Assembly (NCBI GenBank): GCA_036272935.1
Contig: DATAXP010000089.1
Location: forward strand, 1-36,594
Length of the DNA: 36,594 nt
Source of the DNA: DATAXP01 sp036272935
GTDB lineage: Bacteria; Planctomycetota; Planctomycetia; Pirellulales; PNKZ01
Direction of reading: 5' to 3'
A model generated the notes under the pieces. That model searched no databases and was not told the origin of the DNA. It saw only the letters and a program-made list of their open reading frames with translations. This document shows, piece after piece, positions 1 to 8,600 of this stretch. The position numbers and the translations under genes are program-made. Position 1 is the first letter of the stretch. Every line of letters starts with the position of its first letter.

Positions 1-6
1 CAAAAA

Positions 7-52
7 CAGCGAGCGCGCAGCGCGGCACAGTTGGCCGCGCTGCGGCTCGCTG
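7..52 (-). terminator. Long GC-rich hairpin, terminator-like on the minus strand
   Basis: A 19-bp stem with one bulged G is formed by 7-26 and 34-52 around the loop ACAGTTG (27-33). Five A residues at 2-6 become a T-run after the hairpin on the minus strand, which fits a Rho-independent terminator for leftward transcription. It lies about 765 nt beyond the stop of the leftward biosynthetic operon, so it could end that transcript or belong to a gene outside the window. It could also be one copy of a dispersed hairpin repeat. Confidence 0.5.
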
Positions 53-207
53 GTCACGAAACACCGTTTGGACGCCGGGCCCGCTCGTGCGGCCGAGGCG
101 TTCTTGATGGGTGTTAGAAAATGCCTCGGCCACAGGCGGACGGCCGCGAGACGACAAGCGCCTCGACCCGTTGTGGAATGGTCTCCTGACCAGTCCACCC
201 GGATGTT

Positions 208-227
208 GCACGGTCGGGAGACCGTGC
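208..227. repeat. Small perfect hairpin (GCACGGTC / GACCGTGC)
   Basis: An 8-bp perfect stem, GCACGGTC (208-215) and GACCGTGC (220-227), encloses the loop GGGA. The flanks GTT and AAC could extend the pairing past a two-base bulge. It has no T-run and no adjacent gene, so it looks like an intergenic palindromic repeat rather than a terminator. Confidence 0.45.
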
Positions 228-477
228 TACAACGGCGTTTCGCTGCACCGCACGGCCGACGGAGCGGTTGTCGAGACTCACGGCCCCATGCCGGACTGGC
301 GAGCATCGTTCACAGCCCCAAGAACTCGGGCCGCCGATGCCGCGCTTATCGCCTCGACGAACTTTTCATGGCCGTCCTTCAACCGCTCCCGGCCGCCATC
401 GACTGGTGGGCATTAAATCGACTTCGGCGCGAGTTGTGGAGCGCAAAAGTAGGCCAGGGCGATGCGCTCCGCGTCCT

Positions 478-671
478 CCTCTCCCCATCGGGGAGAGGAA
501 ATGGTCGCCGCAGGCGACCGAGGTGAGGGCGGAGTGCACGCGCTCCAATACCGATCGAGCATCCCCGAATGCGGACGAAATCCTCGGGCATGCTCGTTGA
601 AGATCGACGATCTCTTCTTCGCCCTCATCCGGTCCGCCTGTGGCGGACCACCTTCTCCCCGAGGGAGAAGG
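478..671. repeat. Inverted pair of double-hairpin intergenic repeats
   Basis: Copy A (478-519) consists of hairpin CCTCTCCCC/GGGGAGAGG (478-486, 490-498) followed by hairpin GGTCGCC/GGCGACC (503-509, 513-519). Copy B (631-671) has the same two-hairpin plan in the opposite orientation: GGTCCGCC/GGCGGACC (631-638, 642-649), then CCTTCTCCC/GGGAGAAGG (651-659, 663-671). The arms of A and B differ in sequence but keep pairing, so the structures look conserved by compensatory change. The pattern resembles REP/MITE-like dispersed elements. No coding potential is visible. Confidence 0.6.
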
Positions 672-696
672 GTTGCTACAACGTCGTAGGCCAGCG

Positions 697-791
697 GAGA
701 TCACGAAAACACGAAAGCGCGAAACCACGAAGGAAGCAGAAGTGCCTGCCCTCCGTTTCCTGTTTTCAGGATTTCGTGCTTTCGTGATCCT
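697..791. repeat. Imperfect inverted repeat of acgaaa-type units
   Basis: The left arm (697-718) carries GATCACGAAA followed by repeats of the ACGAAA type. The right arm (771-791) is TTTCGTGCTTTCGTGATC in the complementary sense. The central 50 nt are unrelated. This looks like a small dispersed intergenic repeat with terminal inverted repeats. It ends 27 nt from the stop codon of the FabL-like gene. Confidence 0.5.
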
Positions 792-817
792 CTGCTCGTC
801 CGGCCTTGACCGAATCG

Positions 818-1582
818 CTACGGATGAATCCCTTCGCCGCCGTCGACGATTAGCGTCTGCCCTTGCACCAGGTCGGCCAACGGGCTGGCCAGGAACAGCA
901 CCGCGTCGGCGACGTCTTTGGGCGACAATTGTCTGTCGCCGACCATCGATTTCTGTCGCGCGCCGGCGAACATCGCTTCGCTGTTGGGCAGGTTGCGCGT
1001 CGAGTCGGTCGCCACCAGCCCGGCCAGCACCACGTTGAAGTTCACGCCACGATTGCCCAGTTCCAAGGCCAGGTGCCGCACCAGGCTTTCCAGCGCCGAC
1101 TTGCTCATGCCGATCGTCCCGTAGGCCGGCAGCGCCATGTGCGAGCCGTGGCTCGACAGGGCAATCACCTTGGCTCGCCCCTCGGTGCGCGTGAGCATGC
1201 CGGCCGCGGCCTGCACCAGGTACAGCAGCGCGCGGACGTTCGTGTTCATTGCCGCCTCGAAATGCCGCGCGTTCGTCTCCAGCAACGGCCGGAAGCCGCC
1301 GCTGGCGGCGTTGCTCACCAAGATGTCGAGCCGGCCGAAGCGTTCGCGCACGAACTCGGTCATCGCCCCGATGTCGTCGTGCTCGCTGACATCGGCCTTG
1401 ACCGTGGCGGCGCGGCGACCCAGCTTCTGCACCTCGGCGGCAACTTCGGCCGCGGCGGACTGCGACGTGACATAGTTCACCACCACGTCGGCCCCGGCCT
1501 GCGCCAGCCGCAAGGCGCACGCCCGGCCAATGCCGCGCGAGCCGCCGGTCACCAATGCCACTTTTCCCGCCAGGTCGATCAT
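818..1582 (-). CDS. FabL-like enoyl-ACP reductase (SDR family)
   Basis: A 254-residue short-chain dehydrogenase, probably an NADPH-dependent enoyl-thioester reductase. The N-terminus has the SDR cofactor motif VTGGSRGIG. The active-site region reads YGTIGMSK, that is Tyr-x6-Lys, the spacing of FabI/FabL enoyl reductases rather than the Tyr-x3-Lys of ketoreductases. The end (VQGQTLIVDGG) also resembles FabL. The ATG at 1582 was chosen because it overlaps the upstream stop by 4 nt (ATGA); a longer in-frame start at 1612 is possible. It is the last gene of the leftward operon. The upstream synthase has KR and DH domains but no visible enoyl reductase, so this protein may supply that step in trans. 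That role is inference; a general fatty-acid or other SDR role cannot be excluded. Confidence 0.85.
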   Translation of the reverse strand: MIDLAGKVALVTGGSRGIGRACALRLAQAGADVVVNYVTSQSAAAEVAAEVQKLGRRAATVKADVSEHDDIGAMTEFVRERFGRLDILVSNAASGGFRPLLETNARHFEAAMNTNVRALLYLVQAAAGMLTRTEGRAKVIALSSHGSHMALPAYGTIGMSKSALESLVRHLALELGNRGVNFNVVLAGLVATDSTRNLPNSEAMFAGARQKSMVGDRQLSPKDVADAVLFLASPLADLVQGQTLIVDGGEGIHP

Positions 1583-2658
1583 CGGCACGCCTCTCGCAAA
1601 GTAGTCTCGCACGGCAAGCCATCGACGCCGTGCGCTGAATCGGTTTCGGCCACAACCGTCGTCGCTGGTTCAGCGCTCGGCTTGTCGCAGCGCTCGCGTA
1701 TAAAACACTGGAACGCGTGTACGCGTTCCTCGCAGCAGCCCAGCACGCCGCGATTGCGGCTTGCCGACAGGCCACGTTGGATCGCCGGGTACAGGCGCAT
1801 ATCTTCCGACAAAATCTGCCGGGTGATTGCCGCGGCGATGCGTCCCCATCCCGCGGCCAGTGTTCGCTGCCAGCGGTGCCGCGCGTCGGCAAAGCAGCCG
1901 AACTGCCGCACCAGCCCCCGCGCCGTGGTCGGCGACGTTGGCAACACCGTTTGGCACAAGCTCAGCGTATCGGTGAACGTCAACAACAAGCTGGGGAACA
2001 CGTGATGCAGCCAATAGTCGGTCGTCGGTTCGCCCCCCATCCACCGCACGAACGAACCTTCCAATCGTTGGAACACGGCGTCGAACCGCGAGTGGGGCGA
2101 GAATGGCAGCCGCGTGCCGAACGACGTGAAGCCCGCTTCAAGGCGGTGCCGGCTGCGCGCCTCGCTGGGGCTTTCCTTAAACGTCCCTGGATGAACTGCC
2201 GGTACATGATACGCTTCGGTCGAGTTCTCGATCGGAATCTTCCAGTTCACGGGATACTCGACGTCCCACGAGAGCGACTGCCGCGCCTCGTCGCCGAATC
2301 GCTCCTGGCAAACGTCGTAAAACTCGCCAAGCTGCGCGGCCAGCGACGGGCCATCCTCGGCCAACGACACGAACACAAGCTGCCCGCACCGCGCCACACG
2401 CCATGGCGATGCCTGTTCACCACGTCGATCATGTGGCGAGTAGCGCACGCGCAATTCATCACCCACCAATTGCACGCGCAGCGGATGGCCCAACAGCGTC
2501 AGATCGAGTGTTCCCTTCGCACCGCGCAGATCAGCCGTCGTGCCGACCAGGTGCCAGGCGTCGAGAAACACGTGGCGCAGTTCGCGCCGGTACTGCTCGG
2601 CCGACGAATAATCGGCCGGCTGGAGCACGTGCGGCAGGCGATGGTCGTGCAGGTACAC
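1579..2658 (-). CDS. Rieske-type oxygenase alpha-subunit homologue lacking the [2Fe-2S] ligands
   Basis: A 359-residue protein related to the alpha subunits of Rieske non-haem iron oxygenases. The catalytic half is well kept: NWKIPIEN at 138-145, then EAYHVPAVHP with the presumed iron ligands His151 and His156, and Asp286 in SEDMRLYPAIQRGL as the likely third ligand. The N-terminal half still shows Rieske-fold strands (FLDAWHLVGTTADL, CGQLVFVSL), but the two loops that normally carry Cys-x-His and Cys-x2-His are missing: residues 60-100 contain one Cys and no such pair. The protein is about 40-60 residues shorter than usual family members. It starts with GTG, 17 nt after the synthase stop, and overlaps the next gene by 4 nt. 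It probably modifies the polyketide or its aldehyde, but without a Rieske cluster the electron supply must differ, or the chemistry may not be oxygenation. Confidence 0.8.
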   Translation of the reverse strand: MYLHDHRLPHVLQPADYSSAEQYRRELRHVFLDAWHLVGTTADLRGAKGTLDLTLLGHPLRVQLVGDELRVRYSPHDRRGEQASPWRVARCGQLVFVSLAEDGPSLAAQLGEFYDVCQERFGDEARQSLSWDVEYPVNWKIPIENSTEAYHVPAVHPGTFKESPSEARSRHRLEAGFTSFGTRLPFSPHSRFDAVFQRLEGSFVRWMGGEPTTDYWLHHVFPSLLLTFTDTLSLCQTVLPTSPTTARGLVRQFGCFADARHRWQRTLAAGWGRIAAAITRQILSEDMRLYPAIQRGLSASRNRGVLGCCEERVHAFQCFIRERCDKPSAEPATTVVAETDSAHGVDGLPCETTLREACR

Positions 2659-2675
2659 GGGTCGATTGCCTGTCG

Positions 2676-5600
2676 TTAAGTGCTAATCCAGGCAATGCGG
2701 TAGTCGGTCGCCCGCAGCAGACCGCGGCCATCGCTGCCGGTGAGCACGAAATCGAACCGCGCGGTGCGCCCCTCGCGGCCACGGTAATCGACTTCGATCA
2801 GGCACGTTTCGCCAGGGGTCGCCGCATCGTACAGATCGATGCGTCCGAAACTCACCGGCAGGCTCGCCCCAGGTTGCACGTGCGACCAGGCCAGCAAGCC
2901 GGTGGCGTACAAGCACGCATCGAGCAGCGCACTGGGGACCGTCCAACCGATCACCAATCGCCGCACCCCAGCAAGCTCGACGAGCGCCGGGGCGGCAATC
3001 TTGCCCCACGCCTTGGGCCCATCGACCTTGATCTTGCGCAGGCGTTGCAGCGGCGGACCCAGGTAGAACTTCGCTCCACGAGCCGCATATTCAACATTCT
3101 GCCACGGACCATCGGGCATACCGCCGTGATGCACTGGCGCGGCCATGATGCTCCCGTCGCCGAACTCGACGGTCCCTTGCAGGAAAGCTCGGCCACGCTC
3201 GAGCAATCGGCCGTTGCGAGCCCGCACGTCGGCCAGCAGCCGGCAGCGGGCAAGCCCCGAAGGTTCGCGCTCGGCAATGATCTCGATCGTTTGTTGCTCG
3301 TCGCCGTGGAACCGCAACGCCGACAGCGCCTCGACATTCTCCAGTGCCGCGATCCTCGCCCCGGGCTTCAGCGCCGCGGCCGCCTCGCACAATAACTCCA
3401 TGCCAATCACCACCGGCAACAGCGGACGATCTTCGAGCCGATGCTCGACCAGGAACGGCTCCGCGGCCGGATCGAGCGTCGCATGAACGCTCACCGCCGA
3501 CTCGTCGAGCCGCTGGATTTCTTCGCCGAGCAGCGGAGCGCGTGGCATTGCCTGCGTGGCGGTGTCGACCAGCGTCTCGGCCGGAAAAAATGCCCGGTAA
3601 TAGCGGTCGTCGGTGATGAGCACCTCTCCGTCGGGTGCAGCGGCTTCGATCTCCGCCACCAGATGCGCGAGCCCTTCGGCCGCGGGCATGAATTGCATGC
3701 CGATCAGTTCCAAGGCCAGCCGCGTCTCGGGCTTGGTGGCCATGCCGATGTCGCCCCAGGCGTGCCAGTGGAACGCCACGCTCGAACACTCGGGACGCTG
3801 GCGGCGGAACCAATCGATCTGCTTGGCGAGCATGTCGTTGGCGGCCGAGTAGTCGGTGTGTCCGTTGGCGCCGAAGCGTCCGCTGATCGAGCCGAAGGCG
3901 ATGAACCACCGCAGCGGATCGTCGCGTGTCAGTTCCATTAAGGCAGCGGCGCCGTCGATCTTCGCCGCGAAGCACTTTTCCACTTTCTCGCGCTGCTTGC
4001 GATCGAACCGCGCATCCTTGCCGACACCGGCTCCGTGCAGGATGCCGTCGATCGGCCCATCGCTGCGGCGGATGCGATCGAGCGTCGCGGCCAGTTCGGC
4101 ACGGTTCGCCACGTCGCAGGAATAGTAGGTCGCGTCGATCCCGGCCTCGGCCAGCTCGCGCAGCGTGCCGTCGATCTCGAGTTGTTTTTCCGTGTCCTGC
4201 CAGGCATCGACTGGACTGCAGCCGGCGGCGCGGGCCGCCTGCATGACCGACGCCTTGAGCCGCTTCAAGTCGTTGTCGGCCGCGCCGCGCCAATCGCGAT
4301 CGAGCTGCGGCTCCGGCGCCGCGCCGATCAGGTGCAGCTTCAGCCCATAGCGCAGCGCCAGTTGCCGGGCCACGAACGCCGTGATGCCGCGAGCGCCGCC
4401 GGTGCAAACCCACGTGCCGCGCGGACGACCGACCGCGGCCGAGCCCGGCGCCGCCGGTTGGGCCACGGCACGCACCACCTGCCGCCGTGCGCCGCGATAG
4501 CCGATCTCCATGTCGTAGCTCGTGACGGCCAGCTCGCTGAACACCGCGTCGGCGACGTTCTCGATCGGCTCATCGCCGGCGGTATCGATCACCTTGATCG
4601 GCGTCGTACGGAAACCGTTCATCCAGCTTTCGATGACGATCGACTTGAGCAGACCGGCAATCGCACCGGACTCGACCGCGGTGATCTTGCCCGACAAGCC
4701 GAAGTCGCCGCCAAGCGTCGTGCATGCCACCAGGGTGGCGTCGCTCATCAGGCCTGCTTCACCGACGTGCTTCATCCAGCGCTGCGTGATGAAGTACGGC
4801 ACCAGCACGCCGGCCGCGCGCCGCTCGTGCCAAGCTGCCTCGCCGAAGTTGGTTGCCGCCGCGGGGTCGTGCGGCGTGACAATAAATAGGTGCGGCGCCG
4901 CGCCAAGATCCCACAGGCGGTCGATCTCGGTGGCAGCTTGCTCGATGGCGTCGCCACCAGCATCGCCGACTGCCGAGCGAATGCGATGGACTGTGTTTCC
5001 CAAGCGTTCGATCCGCGCGGCGAGCAAATCGGCCAACTCGTTGTCGCCGACGATGATCGAGGCACCGCAGAACTCCGGCGGTCGCTGCTCGACGACACGC
5101 TGCGGAGCGTCGGCCATCTGCAGCACATACCGCGCGGCAACGGCCGCAGAGGCCGCTCGATCGCTCTGCGGTGGCTGATCGCTGTGTCGGTTGCGGTCGC
5201 CATCATGACCGTTTCGTCCGTGGCCGTGACCGTTTCGCTCGATGAACTGGCGCCCGACGATGTTCTCGAAATGCACCCCCGCCCCGGCCGCGACGCCGCG
5301 CAGCTCATCGAGTTCGACGGCGGTGAAATGCTGCGACCAATCGATCTCGGGATCGACGAGCTCCGTAGCCACATCGCCATTGCCAACGCTCGCCGTTCGT
5401 AGCCGCAGCGTGCGTCGCAGCTCGATCCGCTGTGCTCGGCCGCGGTCGAAACCAAGCTCATAGGCGGCGGTTCGGTCCGGTTCACGCTTTTCGCGAAAGC
5501 CGTTCGACTTCGCCACGACTGGCATCGCCGTAGGCGCCGTCGTACGCGAGGCGCCCGACTGCACCAAAAAGTTGAGCACATGGCGCAGCGTGGGGAAGTC

Positions 5601-8600
5601 GGCGAGCGAGATCTCGCCCGCCGCTGGCAAGACGAAATGCTCGCGCAGCTCGCCGAACAGTTGCGCCTTCTTGATACTGTCGATCCCCAGGTCAGCCTCG
5701 AGGTCGGCATCCAGCTCGACAATCTCTTGCGGGTAGCCGGTGTGCTCGACGACGAAGCCCACCAAGAACGTTTCCAGCTCGGCGTGGTTGCCGGCCGCCA
5801 CTGGGGCATGGCCATTTGTCGACGGCGCGGCACCATTGCCGTTCGCCGAGGCCACCGCGTGATGGCCGTTGGTCGTCGCGGTGCTACTGCGCCGATTCCG
5901 CCGCGCTGCGGTGGCATCGAAATGCTCGACGCGAATCTGCGCGACCGGACCCACCGCCGCGACGCTTGCCGCGGCCTGCGTTTCCTTCGCCGCCAACGCG
6001 CCCCGGCATTCGGCAGCGGCGCGCACGCGGTCGAGTTGCTCGGCAGCATCGCGGCGCGGCCGGTCAACGGCGACCGCCGCTACGTCGCGCCCCGCAAGAA
6101 TTTGCCGCACCAGGCGCGTAAGCACCTGATGCGGACCCGCCTCGATAAACAGGCTTACCCCTTCGTCGGCCAGCCGCTCGATCTGCCGGACGAATCGCAC
6201 CGGCTCGGTCATCTGCGCGACCAGCTTCGCGCGAATCTCGTCGGGCTCGGCCATGTAGCGGCTGCCGACGCTGCTGAGCACCGGCACGCATGGCGGACCG
6301 ATCTCGATCGACGCCAGCGCCGCGCTCAACGGCGCGCAGGTGCCTGCCATCATTGGAGTATGGAATGGCGCGGGGACCGCCAGTCGCACGGCATCGAAAC
6401 CGGCAGCACGCAGAGCCGAGGTCATTTGTTCCGTCGCCGTTTCGACTCCGCCGAATACTGTTTGCGTCGGCGTGTTGAAGTTCGCCAGATGGATTGTGAT
6501 GCCGTGCTCCGTCGCCAGCCGCACGATCGTATCCGGCGGAGCGTTGGTCGAGACGAGCGCTCCACGAGCATCGGCCGCGACAATCGCATCGCTGCGAGCG
6601 CGGGTGCCGCGCGCCGCCTCGGTAAGCGTCCATGATCCACTGGCCACCAGTGCAGCGAATTCGCCGAAGCTGTGGCCGCTGACGACATCGGCATCGATGC
6701 CCAATCCCACGATCGCGGCCGCGGCAAGCGTGTCGGCCAGCAGCACCGCCAGTTGCGTGATCCACGGGTCGCTGCCGAGGCCGGCATTGTCGCCCCAGGC
6801 CAACTCGGCAAAGGTCGGATAGCCGAGTTGCCGCATCGCGGCGTTCGACTCCTCGAGTGCTGCCGCAGCCGCAGACGATACGCTCGTCAGATCGCGCAGC
6901 ATGCCTTGATACTGCGATCCTTGTCCGGGAAACAGTAGCGCGACGCGCGGCCGACGCGAGCCGACCGTTCCGAAATAGATGCCCTGTTCTTCGAGCGCAG
7001 ATCGCTGCTCAGGCTGCAGTCCGCTTGCGGCCTCACGAGCCATGCGCAGCTTTTGTTCGAGCTTCGAGCGATCGCCAATCACGATTGCCAGCCGTGAACG
7101 ATCGGTCTGTGTGAACTGCCGCCGCTCGGCGGTTGCCAGCGCCGCGGCCGGTTGTGCGCAGGCCAGCGTTAGTTGGCGATGCAGTTCTTCAGGCGTCGGC
7201 GCGCCGAAGCGTACGATGCTCGATACCACCGGTGAAACGACGTTGATGACGGCCGTTGGCTTAGACGAGGACGGCGGCGCCACGATCGCATGATACGCCA
7301 GCCCGCTGTTGCTTTGCGCCGTCACCGCGATGGCTGCATCCGTGGCTGCGGCCGTGGTCGGCGTAGTGCCGTGCTCGAAGATCAGCGACGCCTTTAACAC
7401 TGACGCCAGGCCATGTGCCGCTTGCGTGTGGCCGATCTGCGCGGCAAGCGATCCCGCTGGCGGCGTCGAGCGGTGCATCCCAGCGCCGTAGACCGCGTCG
7501 AGCGCGGCACGCTCCGGCACGTCGAACGCCGCGGCGCCGAAGCCTCCTTCGACAAGCGTCACGCGCTCGGCCGCCGTGGAACCGGCCGCATGGCAGCGAT
7601 TGATCGCGGTAACGATCGTCTTTTCTGTCGCCGCTGGCGAAGCGGCGGCGCCGATGCCGTCGATCACGGCCAGCACGCGATCGCCGTCGCGCTGGGCGTC
7701 GGCCAGTCGCTTGAGCAGCAGCATCGCTACGCCCTCGCCCGGAACGAACCCGTCGGCCGATGACGCAAACGGTGCGGCGGGACTAGTCGACAACAGTCCT
7801 TGCAATGCCAAGTGCTCGTACGTTGGCAGGTCCATCGAGCGCTGCGCGCCGGCGCAGAGCACCATGTCGCACGAGCCGCTGGCCAGCAAGTCCGCAGCCG
7901 CCGCCAACGCCGCCAGCGACGAGGCCGCGCCGGCATCGATGGCCATCGCGCCCCCCATCCAGTCGTACGTTTTGCTGATGCGCGAGGCGAGCGTGCTGCT
8001 GGTAAAGCTGCCCGATTCGTCGAACAGCGCGGGACGCCGCTCCAGAAAATGCGCTTCGAAGGCGTCGAGCGCCTCGCCGATCCGTTGGCGATCGAATCCT
8101 TGCCGAGCGAGCACACGAGCCACCGAGCGGCGGAACTCGGGCAGGTGCAGCGCGACTTGCAGTTGGTTGCAAAAATCGCCGCCGAACACCGTGCCGACCA
8201 CGATCGCGGCGCGCCGACGATCGAACGGCTTGCGATCGTAGCCCGACTCGGCAATGGCCTGATCGGCCGCGTCGAGCAGCATGAATTGCAATGGATTCGT
8301 CGTGGCGACTTGCTTGGGCGGAATCTTGTGCCGCATCCAATCGTAGACAAACTCGCGAATGAACCCGCCGAGGCGCGTTGGCGTCGTCCAGCGACCGTCG
8401 GCCGTGGAAGACGAGGATCGGGGCTTGCCGGCCGCCGGGTGCCAACGTTCCGCCGGCGCTTCGCTCAATCCCGAAACGCCCGAGGCGAGCAAGCGCTGGA
8501 ACTCGGCGACATTGCGTGCCGCCGGAAGCACCGCCCCACGGCCGATCACGGCGACCGCCAGGTCGGTGGCTTCGCGAGGTTGAACGTTCGGCGCGGTCGG

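Larger units (their letters stand above)
53..817. other. Gene-free region downstream of the biosynthetic operon
   Basis: No credible gene is seen. Open frames occur on both strands, but they overlap one another, have arginine/proline-rich compositions typical of GC-rich non-coding sequence, and run through the hairpin repeats annotated separately. The region is best read as an intergenic repeat cluster. Confidence 0.6.

Noticed and set aside
366..1892. Long open frame of 508 codons on the minus strand overlapping the FabL-like and Rieske-like genes
   Set aside because: It is a different frame of the same strand, Arg/Gly/Ala-rich with no domain, and clashes with two genes that have clear homology.
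1579..2658. Loss of the Rieske ligands as a simple frameshift error
   Set aside because: The other frames across 2340-2480 contain no Cys-x-His or CPYHGW-like sequence, and the same frame continues with family homology on both sides.
863..4889. Several long plus-strand frames (863-2005, 1717-2679, 2403-3395, 4035-4889) antisense to the operon
   Set aside because: His/Arg/Gln-rich shadow translations caused by high third-position GC in the real minus-strand genes; no motifs or signals.
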